A stretch of DNA of 64,000 nt from Cherax quadricarinatus (Eukaryota; Arthropoda; Malacostraca; Decapoda; Parastacidae), in contig NC_091323.1 in assembly GCF_038502225.1 (NCBI RefSeq), forward strand, positions 25,510,237-25,574,236, written 5' to 3'. A program made the position numbers and the translations under genes. Position 1 is the first letter of the stretch, and the number at the start of each line of letters is the position of its first letter. Shown here one piece after another: positions 49,447 to 60,420 of this stretch. The notes beneath the pieces were generated by a model, which had not been told where the DNA came from, made no database searches, and saw nothing but the letters and a program-made list of their open reading frames with translations.

Positions 49447-49921
49447 TGTACCAAACTGTACAGACAAACAGGAAAATATGAGTCAGGCAGTGTTAGCCTG
49501 AGGAATAAACTAAAGACTAGCGACAAGCTCTCAACATTTGTAACATATGGAGAGGGAACCATGTGTCTAACAGACTTAAAGCATCGACTGAATGGACAGA
49601 GGTAATATTACGTCCAGTCAGTTTCCTCATATAAATAATTGGATGTGTGCTGATGTTACCTAAGGAAAGTTTTCATCTGCACAAATGCTCAAGTTCACTA
49701 TGACACGGAAGGAAATATTAGGAAAGCAATAAACAATATGGACTAAAAATAAATGGGTGTGTGTGAATGTGAATAAGACACAATATGAAACTTAAGGCAT
49801 TTACTGAAATGTTCGTTCATAAGGACGAAACGAAGACACAACTTCTCGGTAAATGTTACAAATTTCATACTGTGTCTTATTCACATTTGTCGGTAATCTT
49901 ACCTTTGATATGTATTGTGTG

Positions 49922-49926
<5 letters not shown>
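49447..49926. other. Unique DNA, nothing recognised
   Basis: No supported feature between the LINE tail and the (TA)n tract. Confidence 0.45.

Positions 49927-50003
<77 letters not shown>
49927..50003. repeat. (TA)n microsatellite
   Basis: Abuts the 3' end of the minus-strand LINE relic. Confidence 0.97.
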
Positions 50004-50006
<3 letters not shown>

Positions 50007-51535
50007 AGGTACCACCTCTAGAACTATCGTAGGGATCCTCATCCTTAGAGAAAAGAATAAACTTGCTTCAGGGAAAACTTAAGGTTCTCCCTGAAGCTGT
50101 TTGAGAATTTTCTCCTACCACCCTCTATATTTCAAGTATGTTTTATTTAAAGACAAAATACATTGGCCAAACATTCACAAAAATACAACAGAAAGTAAAA
50201 CAACATAGGTAACTCAGAGCTACATCTCGAATACTTCGTCCAGCTCCCCTGCGGTGGGCCGCGTGCCCAGAATGCTGCAGGCATTTCCTCTCTGGATCGC
50301 AACACTGAGTCTCTGAAAGAGGAAGCTGGTCGCCCTGTGGTCCTTGGTTTCTATGATGAGCTTTTCACCTAGCTCTTTGAGGAACTTTAGAGCACACTTG
50401 CCCCATGCTCCAAGGGTCTCCGACCCTATTGGAATGAAGTTATAGCAATGGGGAAGGTCTTCATATTTTCGGATCTTCTGGGTCTCCCTGTGGCTGGCAG
50501 CTCCACCCCCTTCCACTACAGAGTATGGCAAGTAGGTGTCTGCCAATGTGGCAGCACAGGTGTAGTCCCAGGCAATCTGCTTTCCATCCTTCCAGGGTAG
50601 CATAGTGGCTCCATCAGGACGCTTTTGACTTCCATCAGACCTCTGTACTTGGGGTTCCCGTTGAGCTGGGCAACGGGCTGTGGCGAGGCTTCTCTTTATT
50701 ATATCATTGACCTCCTCATGTCTGGCATACTTCCCTTCTGCTGTGCGACACACGAGACCATGAAGTCCGAATTGATCAGCTGTCGCCCTGCCGCAAATAC
50801 ACCTATGTTCGGTGAGGATGGGGGCGGCTAGGCGAAGAGCAACACCAATCCGAATGGCCTGTGGGTCGAGACGGGTGCCCAGGGAGGAATTGGGAACAGC
50901 TAACAGGAAATCTCCTGAGTGTGGTGCCTTCACTGCCAGGAGACGAGCTTTGTTCTTTCCTGAAGCATTGGAGAGCATTGTGTTGGCGATTTTTTCCATG
51001 ATCGGTTTGTCCCAGTGGGACTGTTTGTGCTGTTTGGGGGGAGCTGGTCTACTGGAGGAGTCTGTAAGGGTGTCCCACCGAATTGCTGCTTCAGTAAACC
51101 TGGGGTCTTGAGCTCCTACCACATCTCTCAAGCGTTCGGGCACTATCTTCTTGACTAATGCGCTGGAAGCCAAATACGAAGACAGAAAAGCAGGTAAAGC
51201 AACATGCGTTGCTTTACGCACCCCTATACCTCCCAGTCGTACTGGGAGGGTTGCCTGATCCCATTGCTCATCCTCTAGTGACAGGTTCAGTGCCTTCTTA
51301 AAAGTTGATCTCAGGTGTGCGTCATAATTTCTTCTGGGATTCGCCCAGCCAGGCAATTGTTGACGAAAGTTGTTAACTCGGTGAGAAGAATTGATGCAGA
51401 TTCACCGAGTACTGGATTTACCATCTCTTTGAGGTGCTGAGGTCGAATTCCAGTGCAACATCCTGCAGATCCTGCAGGAAATGACACGATCGCCTTATAG
51501 ACTTCCGATTCTGGCAAAATTAATTGTTCAGTGTA
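50004..51535 (-). mobile_element. LINE relic with RT core deleted
   Basis: On the minus strand: an RT start (SFPAGSAGCCTGIRPQHLKE, about 51490-51430), then a junction near 51340, then a C-terminal frame (50220-51356), a 3' region with AATAAA, and a terminus reading gttctagaggtggtacctcc next to (TA)n. Related LINEs that I remember have several hundred RT residues between these parts, so the catalytic core is missing. Confidence 0.75.
50220..51356 (-). CDS. C-terminal zinc-knuckle/restriction-like endonuclease region of a LINE, 378-codon open frame
   Basis: The frame is unbroken but is a fragment of a longer polyprotein. It begins with sequence typical just after RT (LPVRLGGIGVRKATHVALPA, about residues 37-56). 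Cysteines and histidine at C186, C188, H199 and C203 form a knuckle. RPDG at 246-249 is followed 16 residues later by D264 in AWDYT, close to the PD-x12-14-D pattern of restriction-like endonucleases in R2-type LINEs. The nominal ATG falls in the deletion junction and is probably meaningless: the same bases in another frame end the RT start fragment. Function of the isolated fragment is doubtful. Endonuclease identity is inference. Confidence 0.6.
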   Translation of the reverse strand: MPGWANPRRNYDAHLRSTFKKALNLSLEDEQWDQATLPVRLGGIGVRKATHVALPAFLSSYLASSALVKKIVPERLRDVVGAQDPRFTEAAIRWDTLTDSSSRPAPPKQHKQSHWDKPIMEKIANTMLSNASGKNKARLLAVKAPHSGDFLLAVPNSSLGTRLDPQAIRIGVALRLAAPILTEHRCICGRATADQFGLHGLVCRTAEGKYARHEEVNDIIKRSLATARCPAQREPQVQRSDGSQKRPDGATMLPWKDGKQIAWDYTCAATLADTYLPYSVVEGGGAASHRETQKIRKYEDLPHCYNFIPIGSETLGAWGKCALKFLKELGEKLIIETKDHRATSFLFQRLSVAIQRGNACSILGTRPTAGELDEVFEM

Positions 51536-51582
51536 TTATATTATTATTCAGTATATTATTATTCAGTATAACATTATATAAT

Positions 51583-51645
51583 CCCTTCATAAATGTTACT
51601 TTGCTCACACTCCAACAGCACGTCAAGTATTAAAAACCATTTGAC
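51583..51645 (-). pseudogene. RTE-like LINE 3' region fragment
   Basis: ttgctcacactccaacagca plus cgtcaagta matches the sequence just after the stop codon of the RTE-like LINE (ctgctcacactccaacagat at 40151). It abuts the (TA)n tract at 51651. Confidence 0.75.
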
Positions 51646-51648
51646 GTG

Positions 51649-51650
<2 letters not shown>

Positions 51651-51714
<64 letters not shown>
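51651..51714. repeat. (TA)n microsatellite
   Basis: About 64 bp of TA dinucleotides. Confidence 0.97.
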
Positions 51715-51719
<5 letters not shown>

Positions 51720-53237
51720 GAAATACTTATTTAAAGATTTTCATATTTCGACCAGCAGCTTAGGTCTTCTCCAGTAGACTGTCACTCCTAAAAGACTGGC
51801 CTATCACTCCTACGACACTCTGGCATGCCACTCCTATGCGACTGTGGCCTGCCACTCCTACGAGACTCCGGCCTAGAGCTACAAAACTGATCTACACCTA
51901 GAAGACACTGACGATTGATTTCAAGAACCCGTACAGAAAACAATAAAACAAAATCCTCTTTAAAGAGTCAAAAATCATGTTAAAAGAGGAAGATGGAGAA
52001 CTCTTGCGAAAAATTCTTGTTGTATCCTGGCTAGAATTAATGTTCGTCAGATAAACTGGTTTGTACACATGAGAAGCAGTCTCATGGAAAGATGCGAGGA
52101 ACGTAATCTTATCAAGTTATACAACAAATTGAGATTTTTTTTTTTTTTGGGGGGGGGAACAAGACAAGACCATCTTTCAAAGATATGCAACTAGGATTTG
52201 CTTCTGGCACACACTGAAGGAGGCGTAATTCTAAATACAAAACAATTACGTATCCAGCTGCAATATCACTCGCTACACATTAATATGCAGACCTCTGATG
52301 CCCATATGCCATCCTCCTAAACCTGGCTGCCACCCTCTCACACATGCCAGCCACCCTCCACACCTGCCTGCCACCCCCACCTCCTGGCTGCCATCCTCCT
52401 ACACTTGGTTGCCACCCTCACTGTATTAACACTATATTCACGACATATAATATCATCATTGCAATCAGAAGGAAACGATAATTCACAAACATTAAACTCG
52501 TAAGGGTCATTTAATGCCTAGGAAATGAAAGATCATCAAGTTAGATCCAAAAAAGAGGTCAGAATTATTTTTCTTGGCCAAGAGACCTTCACTAGCAACA
52601 CAACATCCGTTCAAGACTTTACTGTTTGAATACGAAATGTTGCAGCTCCCTGATGAACCTAACCTAACCTAGCAGCAACAACAGTAGTAGCATCAACAAC
52701 AACAACAACAACATCAGCAGAAACAACAACAACAGCAAGTCACCATTGGTGTCTCACATGCAACGTATTAAACCTGCCTAAAACGTTTTAAATGTACTTA
52801 ATAAGTTAATACAGTTATGAATTTGTCGGTGTTTACAAAATGTTACTGCAACGCTGTCAGCCAGATGGTGGAACAGGTAGAGGTCAGCCAGATGGTGGAA
52901 CAAGTAGAGGTCAGCCAGATGGTGGAACAGGTAGAGGTCAGCCAGATGATAGCTAGTTCTTTATGAAATATTGCCATAAACTGTTACACCAACTCGGCTC
53001 ATTAAACACATGCCGTGTCCAACACTATCAAATATACAATGTCATTATCAACTATCATTATCAACTTGTTGCTGTCGGGACCACTTTACTCTCGCATTAC
53101 AGGAATCATAATCACAAAAGATATAAAACCATTTGAAGTCAGTGTATCACATTCCACAATTTACGTCCATAATGCGCTCTGAGCCACTGGTTATGTCAGC
53201 AAATTTAGAAAAAAAAGGAAATATCCCCAATATTTAT
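51715..53237. other. Mostly unique DNA with small tandem repeats
   Basis: Three diverged units of about 33 bp around ggcctgccactcctacgaga lie at 51790-51880, diverged tgccaccctc motifs at 52320-52420, (CAA)-type triplets near 52690-52730, and three 27 bp units of gtcagccagatggtggaaca plus ggtagag at 52855-52945. No gene is recognised. Confidence 0.6.
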
Positions 53238-53940
53238 AAGAACATAAGAACATAAGAAAGAAGGAACACTGCAGCAGGCCTACTGACCCATGCGGAGCAG
53301 GTCCATGTCCCCCCCCGGATTAGCCCAATGACCCACCCAGTCTGATCATCATCACTCAAGGATGGAGAACTGCAACAGACCCAGCAGCACAAGCTAGTCA
53401 GGTCCAACTCACACCCACCTACACCCACTCATGTATTTATCTAACCTATTTTTAAAACTACACAACGTTTTAGCCTGAATAGCTGTACTCGGGAGTTTGT
53501 TCCACTCATCCACAACTCTATTACCAAACCAGTGCTTTCCTATATCCTTCCTGAATCTGAATTTTTCCAACTTGAAACCATCGCTGCGAGTCCTGTCTTG
53601 GCTGGAAATTTTCAGCACGCTATTTACATCCCCTTTATTTATTCCTGTTTTCCATTTATACACCTCGATCATATCCCCCCTAATTCTACGCCTTTCGAGA
53701 GAGTGCAGATTCAGGGCCCTCAGTCTGTCCTCATAGGGAAGATTTCTGATACATGGGATCATCTTTGTCATCCTCCGCTGTACGTTTTCCAGAGCATTTA
53801 TATCCATTCTGTAATATGGTGACCAGAACTGAGCAGCATAGTCTAAATGAGGCCTAACCAAGGATATATAGAGTTGAAGAACAACCTGAGGACTTCTATT
53901 ATTTATACTTCTAGATATGAAGCCGAAAGAGATGATGAAT
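53238..53940 (-). pseudogene. CR1-like LINE, family 2, 3' fragment
   Basis: A 5'-truncated copy. The frame ending at 53409 encodes LYISLVRPHLDYAAQFWSPY, then NLPYEDRLRALNLHSLERRR, IRGDMIEVYK, and VVDEWNKLPSTA followed by SFKNRLDKYM, the C-terminal region that follows RT in CR1-like elements. It can be read upstream to about 53935 (GFISRSINNRSPQVV). The 3' end is cactgcagcaggcctactga (plus-strand reading) and finishes in 8 bp units, ttcttatg on the minus strand, repeated about 2.5 times. An 8 bp terminal repeat is typical of CR1 elements. RT itself is missing. Confidence 0.85.
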
Positions 53941-54529
53941 TCTTAGGCAGCACTCAGGATAAGTTTCACCCTACCCAATCGTCATTATCACTAATTCTTC
54001 TTCTTATTATTATTATTATACGTAACTCATGTGGTAAACCTTAATGCGTCATATAGGTGCCTCCTCCAAGGAAAGAGGTCCCTACCCTGGACGCAAGTTG
54101 CTCAAACCTGACTACCCCGGGTGACCCACCGTTGGGAAAAGGGAGGAGGAGGATGTATAAGAAAAAGAGTCAGTATTACCAGTTATACAAAGATGAACCA
54201 AGAATGAACAATACAGAGAAAAGACCAACATTATTTATAATGATCACTTTCAGTCATAGATGTTTTGATATCCAGCCAACTCTTCCTCGTTTGAAGCGTC
54301 AGATGTTGACGTTTTGCTCGACTTCAACCATATTCTAAATTTCTAATTGTTCTCAAAATTGTGTTTTTCTTTTATTTTAATTTACCTTAAGTTAATTTAC
54401 GGTGGGATGGTTAAGGAAGGAATAAAATGTACTTCAACACACATAAGTAAGTTAGGTAAATACTGTGATACGTCTGGCAACAAGACGGCCATGAAAAAAT
54501 AGAAAACGTGGAATAGGTGACGTTCAAAA
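53941..54529. other. Unique DNA, nothing firm recognised
   Basis: A short (TTA)n run at about 54005-54020 and otherwise unremarkable sequence. Confidence 0.45.
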
Positions 54530-57212
54530 CTCTGGGTGTTAGAATGATCAACGTTCATCACTCTGGGTGTGAGAATGATTGACGTTCATCACTCTGGGTG
54601 TGAGAATGATCGACGTTCATCACTCTGAGTGTGAGAATGATTGATGTTCATCACTCTGGGTGTGAGAATGATCGACGTTCATCACTCTGGGTGTGAGAAT
54701 GATTGATGTTCATCACTCTGGGTGTGAGAATGATCGACGTTCATCACTCTGGGTGTGAGAATGATTGACATTCATCACTCTGGGTGTGAGAATGATTGAT
54801 GTTCATCACTCTGGGTGTGAGAATGATTGATGTTCATCACTCTGGGTGTGAGAATGATCGACGTTCATCATTCTGGGTGTGAGAATGATTGACGTTCATC
54901 ACTCTGGGTGTTAGAATGATCGACGTTCATCACTCTGGGTGTTAGAATGATTGATGTTCATCACTCTGGGTGTGAGAATGATCGACGTTCATCACTCTGG
55001 GTGTGAGAATGATCGACGTTCATCACTCTGGGTGTGAGAATGATCGACGTTCATCACTCTGGGTGTGAGAATTATTGACGTTCATCACTCTGGGTGTGAG
55101 AATGATTGACGTTCACCACTCTGGGTGTGAGAATGATTGATGTTCATCACTCTGGGTGTGAGAATCACGTTCATCACTCTGGGTGTGAGAATCACGTTCA
55201 TCACTCTGGGTGTGAGAATGATTGACGTTCATCACTCTGGGTGTGAGAATGATTGATGTTCATCACTCTGGGTGTGAGAATGATTGATGTTCATCACTCT
55301 GGGTGTGAGAATGATTGATGTTCATCACTCTGGGTGTGAGAATCACGTTCATCACTCTGGGTGTGAGAATGATTGACGTCTATCGCTCTGGGTGTGAGAA
55401 TGATTGACGTTCATCACTCTGGGTGTGAGAATGATTGACGTCTATCGCTCTGGGTGTGAGAATGATTGACGTTCATCACTATGGGTGTGAGAATCACGTT
55501 CATCACTCTGGGTGTGAGAATGATTGATGTTCATCACTCTGGGTGTGAGAATCACGTTCATCACTCTGGGTGTGAGAATGATTGACGTCTATCGCTCTGG
55601 GTGTGAGAATGATTGACGTTCATCACTCTGGGTGTGAGAGTGATTGACGTTCATCACTCTGGGTGTGAGAGTGATTGACGTTCATCACTTTGGGTGTGGG
55701 AATGATTGACGTTCATCAATGGGTGTGAGAATGATTAAAATTCATCACTCTAGGTGTGAGAATAATTAACATTCATCACTCTAGGTACGAGAATAATTAA
55801 CATTCATCACTCTGGGTGTGAGAATAATTAACATTCATCACTCTAGGTATGAGAATAATTAACATTCATCACTCTAGGTATGAGAATAATTAACATTCAT
55901 CACTGTAGGTATGAGAATAATTAACATTCATCACTCTAGGTATGAGAATAATTAACATTCATCACTCTGGGTGTGAGAATAATTAACATTCATCACTCTA
56001 GGTACGAGAATAATTAACATTCATCACTCTAGGTATGAGAATAATTAACATTCATCACTCTAGGTATGAGAATAATTAACATTCATCACTCTAGGTATGA
56101 GAATAATTAACATTCATCACTCTAGGTATGAGAATAATTAACATTCATCACTCTAGGTATGAGAATAATTAACATTCATCACTCTAGGTATGAGAATAAT
56201 TAACATTCATCACTCTAGGTATGAGAATAATTAACATTCATCACTCTAGGAATGAGAATAATTAACATTCATCACTCTAGGTATGAGAATAATTAACATT
56301 CATCACTCTAGGTATGAGAATAATTAACATTCATCACTCTGGGTGTGAGAATAATTAACATTCATCACTCTAGGTATGAGAATAATTAACATTCATCACT
56401 CTAGGTATGAGAATAATTAACATTCATCACTCTAGGTATGAGAATAATTAACATTCATCACTCTGGGTGTGAGAATAATTAACATTCATCACTCTAGGTA
56501 TGAGAATAATTAACATTCATCACTCTAGGTATGAGAATAATTACCATTCATCACTCTAGGTGTGAGAATAATTAACATTCATCACTCTGGGTGTGAGAAT
56601 AATTAACATTCATCACTCTGGGTGTGAGAATAATTAACATTCATCACTCTAGGTATGAGAATAATTAACATTCATCACTCTAGGTATGAGAATAATTAAC
56701 ATTCATCACTCTAGGTATGAGAATAATTAACATTCATCACTCTGGGTGTGAGAATAATTAACATTCATCACTCTGGGTGTGAGAATAATTAACATTCATC
56801 ACTCTACAAGATTGATGGACTGAACACATCGACTCCAGGCTGAGGGACTGATTACCTCATACTCCTCCTCTCCTTACGCCTTCCTCTTTGTATTGGACTG
56901 ATGAAGCCACTGTGTGGCGAAACGTTTCCTGAATAAAGATTCCCATATGCTGCATAAGTGTCTCAATCTTCAACTTGTCGGTTTTTCAAACCATTCATCA
57001 TGAGAATAATTAACATTCATCACTCTAGGTATGAGAATAATTAACATTCATCACTCTAGGTATGAGAATAATTAACATTCATCACTCTAGGTATGAGAAT
57101 AATTAACATTCATCACTCTAGGTATGAGAATAATTAACATTCATCACTCTAGGTATGAGAATAATTAACATTCATCACTCTAGGTATGAGAATAATTAAC
57201 ATTCATCACTCT
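54530..57212. repeat. 31 bp minisatellite in two subfamilies, split by an insert
   Basis: Left part (54530-55735): cgttcatcactctgggtgtg plus agaatgattga, with 25 bp units (agaatcacgttcatcactct) scattered from 55160 on. Right part (55736-57212): cattcatcactctaggtatg plus agaataattaa, more homogeneous. The switch is abrupt. An insert at 56806-56997 interrupts the right part. About 85 units in all. Confidence 0.97.
56806..56997 (+). mobile_element. Penelope-associated insert with hammerhead-ribozyme-like core
   Basis: About 190 bp of non-array DNA inside the 31 bp minisatellite, from caagattgatggactgaaca to cttgtcggtttttcaaacc. It holds CTGATGA (56898-56904), a stem GCCAC/GTGGC (56906-56910 and 56914-56918, loop TGT), then GAAAC (56919-56923), the conserved parts of a hammerhead ribozyme core. 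One extra A (56905) lies between CTGATGA and the stem and no clear cleavage triplet is fixed, so activity is uncertain. Hammerhead motifs are known from Penelope-like retroelements. Related copies lie at 28171, 31690 and 60675. Confidence 0.55.
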
Positions 57213-57254
57213 TGGTGATGTACAGAAACTACTTCATCTTTATAAGCGAGCGCG

Positions 57255-57415
57255 TGTATAATTTTACCGAGGAAGCGGTAAACCTGTAGGAGACTTAGAG
57301 CACCTGGGGGATACGAGGAAATCAAGTTACAATCACGGGGGAGGAGGTGGGGTAGCTCTATTTTCTTGTATCAAGAGCCCTTTACCATGATGAAGGTGAC
57401 CTTGATGGTTAAAAG
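57255..57415 (-). mobile_element. TAA-tailed short retroposon, diverged copy
   Basis: gaggaagcggtaaacctgta, then gcacctggggga and tcaagagccctttaccatga follow the order of 12181-12347 in the same orientation. Confidence 0.6.
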
Positions 57416-57549
57416 TACACTTAATGAGGTGCTACAACCAGATGACAATGTGTAAACAGCGCCATTAGTGTTATATTGACTAAACACAATGTTTTTTTAT
57501 TATTCATTATTATAACGACATCAATGAGAAGTAATGTATAAGAGATTAT

Positions 57550-57680
57550 TTTTTTATTAACACATCGGCCATTTCCCACCGAGGCAGAGTGACCCGGAAA
57601 AGAAGAAACACTTTCATCATCACTCACTCCATCACCGTGTTTCCAGAGGCTTGCTACACTACAGTTCAAAAACTGCAGCG
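57550..57680 (-). pseudogene. RTE-like LINE, 3' end fragment
   Basis: ttaacacatcggccatttcc, then caccgaggcagagtgacccg and ctttcatcatcactcactcc match the 3' end of the RTE-like LINE (compare 39845-39960). Confidence 0.8.
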
Positions 57681-57769
57681 TATCAAATCACAAAATAGCA
57701 AATTTATTCAACAGGGGAGACTGGCTCAGGGTATAAGTGCAGGAAGACCAAGGATACACTGAGACATAA

Positions 57770-58045
57770 CATAAGTGTAAGGGGCCCATGACTATTCAAG
57801 AGCCTCCCATCATATTTAAAGGAGCTTGGTAACACCCCATCCCCTCCCTCCCCGGCTGTTTTAAGAGAGAACTGGATAACTTCCTCAGGTAAGCTTGGTT
57901 AGCCGGGTTGTAGTTCGTACGTTGGACTTGAGCCGCGGCCAGAAGTAACAGCCTTGTTGATTGGTCCTTAATCCACCAGAAGGCCTAGTCTGGGACCGGG
58001 CTGCCGGGGCTTTAACCCCCCAAAAAATGCTTCAGGTAATAAGTG
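57770..58045 (+). pseudogene. LINE 3' relic, family 3-like
   Basis: agagagaactggataacttc, then agccgggttgtagttcgtac, gtaacagccttgttgattgg and aggcctagtctgggaccggg follow the order remembered for decapod LINE 3' ends and resemble the relics at 15621, 18590 and 31205. No intact frame. Confidence 0.45.
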
Positions 58046-58440
58046 AGATGAGATGTGTTGGAGTGTACTGTGGTTACAAAATTCCGTTTACGCCACTCCT
58101 ATCATATATTTCTAGTGTCATTAACCTGTATATTTTATAAACATGCCTAGTAACAGTTACATATATTACTGTGTTCATACCAATAATTACCACCAGAGTT
58201 TTTTGACCAAACATAGCATCACACATCACCCCCCGATCACTACTTGAGAGACACTGACGTTCCTCTCTTCTTGTCTTCATTAAGTACCAAAGTAGATTGC
58301 TAAAATTCGCTAGTTTAATAATTTACTACTCTCAACAAGAAAGAAAAAAATATACTCACAAGAAATATCCACCAATGTATTTGACTTTTATGATTAAAAA
58401 GCAACTTAAATTTTTGAATGTCATTGTTGCCAACACAGTG
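58046..58440. other. Unique DNA, nothing recognised
   Basis: No supported feature. Confidence 0.45.
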
Positions 58441-58444
58441 CACA

Positions 58445-58795
58445 GTGGCCTAACATTCATCACTGTAGTGGGCTAACATTTAGCATTGTAGTGGCCTAAC
58501 ATTTAGCATTGTAGTGGCCTAACATTTAGCACTGTAGTGGCCTAACATTTAGCACTGTAGTGACCTAACATTTATCAATGTAATGACCTAACATTTAGCA
58601 CTGTAGTGGCCTAACATTTAGCATTGTAGTGGCCTAACATTTAGCACTGTAGTGGCCTAACATTTAGCACTGTAGTGACCTAACATTTAGCACTGTAATA
58701 ACCCAACATTTAGCCCTATGTGACCTAACATTCATCACTGTAGTAACCTATCATTCATCACTGTAGTGACGTAACATTCAGTGTTGGAATGCCCT
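58445..58795. repeat. 23 bp minisatellite, about 15 units
   Basis: The unit is gtggcctaacatttagcact plus gta (23 bp). Edge units carry taacattcatcactgtag, an 18-mer also present in the 31 bp array at about 55891-55908. Confidence 0.95.
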
Positions 58796-59368
58796 AATAC
58801 ATTCAAACATTTCTGCCACTAACAAGACATAGTAAACTGGTGAAATATTGACCAGTGATATTGGAGGTAGAAAGCTACGGGAGCAGACAAGTATCATACG
58901 TAAATACTGCAACAGATAAAACACAGGGAAGTACGCACGAATATACACACAGACGAACCTTCGTCCGTAAGAACAGAAAAACACAAAGACGGGCATTTAT
59001 TAATACGAGTGAATTTACACATGAACGAATGTACATACTTAAGTTTGCGAATACGGGCGTATAACTTTATACGAAATGTACTCATGAACGAATATACATA
59101 CACAGAAACACAAAAGAGGGACGAAATTATTGACGCACAAATGTACGCTCTGACTAATATAGGTGCATAAGTACACAAATACGGTGAACAGATATAGGCA
59201 CAAATATACATATGAATAAACATACATACATAGGGCCGTAACGACGAGAGTATAAATGAACACACGAATACATAAAAGGATGCACGAAAACACATCAGGC
59301 ACACAAATGACTCAAATCGTAACTAGAGCACGAACACTACTTCTGTAACCCACGAAGACGAATGCATG
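58796..59368. other. Low-complexity A-rich DNA with cacgaata motifs
   Basis: From 58930 to 59300 motifs such as cacgaatatacacaca and gaacgaatatacataca recur irregularly, like a decayed tandem repeat. No gene supported. Confidence 0.5.
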
Positions 59369-59373
59369 CAAAC

Positions 59374-59378
<5 letters not shown>

Positions 59379-59456
<78 letters not shown>
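59379..59456. repeat. (TA)n microsatellite
   Basis: About 80 bp of TA dinucleotides. Confidence 0.97.
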
Positions 59457-59460
<4 letters not shown>

Positions 59461-59523
59461 GAAAAAATGACAAAACAAAGAGAAAACACTAAAGCCAACA
59501 TGAGAAAAAATTTCAGGGCGAGG

Positions 59524-59528
<5 letters not shown>

Positions 59529-59601
<73 letters not shown>
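59529..59601. repeat. (GA)n microsatellite
   Basis: About 72 bp of GA dinucleotides. Confidence 0.97.
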
Positions 59602-59604
<3 letters not shown>

Positions 59605-59958
59605 CAAAAACATGGGATAACGTAATGAAAATACCTGTGTCCCTACCAGGAAAGAGGGGAAACAAATGCCTTTCCTCCAGCTTCTCCCCCCCCAAAAAAA
59701 ATACAAAAATAAAGTAGACGTAACAAAAGAGGAAAGGAGGACTGAACCTGGTAGGATTCCCAGTAAGACTTTATGCTCTCTTCACAGTTGTTAAGTGTTG
59801 TGACTAACTCCTGTGAGTTGTCCTCCTGAGTCTTCTACAACAGTAACTAATAATTTAAGGTACAACAAACTGGCTACACATTTTCTCAGGCCTCCGCATG
59901 AGTCTCTGAACATGGTCACCTAAAGACGGAAACTCAGTCACCATTATTCATTCATAAT
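59602..59958. other. Unique DNA, nothing recognised
   Basis: No supported feature. Confidence 0.45.
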
Positions 59959-60420
59959 TCAAAATCGTCACAGAACTCAAGTCTGACTAATACCTTTTTT
60001 TCCTTTCCGACTAATCGACAATCTTCATGGATGTTACCTTGTTCATACTATAACAAGCCAAATCAAACCAAAATTGCTTCCACTCTTCATTTAGTAGACT
60101 CACATTTGTCTTCCTCATGTTCAGGTGCTTACCACTCACAACCTCCTTCACATACTTCTTCCAACCCTTCCTGGGACAGTCTTCTCCCTTATCCATCATA
60201 TGCAATGCGTTTCATAAATGCAACAAATTACGCCACTCCCATAAAGAAGTTTTGTTCACTTATACGATTTAATGTAAACACACGATCCACACATCCCCTT
60301 CCCTTCTTATATCTTCCCCGCCTTATCCTAAATCCTGCCTTCTCTCCTTTCCTAGCTTTCTCGGTAATAATTCTGCCAAACACTTTACATGGTAAACTTC
60401 TATAATTCTTACAAATAGTG
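59959..60420 (-). pseudogene. RTE-like LINE, decayed and internally deleted copy
   Basis: On the minus strand the right part (60420-60200) encodes traces of NYRSLPCKVFGRIITEKARK, GRGCVDRVFTLN and AFMKRIAYDG, matching RT of the intact LINE (KNYRGISLL, GRGCVDQVFTLK, AFMDLEKAYD). It then jumps to the C-terminal RKGWKKYVKEV and EEWKQF (60180-60060), and the 3' region (aactcaagtctgacta near 59970). The rest of RT is missing. It is much older than the copies at 37.7-43.5 kb. Confidence 0.75.

Noticed and set aside
58894..59304. 136-codon Tyr/Cys/Phe-rich minus-strand frame resembling a membrane protein
   Set aside because: It coincides with A-rich low-complexity DNA with recurring cacgaata motifs, and an overlapping frame is also open.
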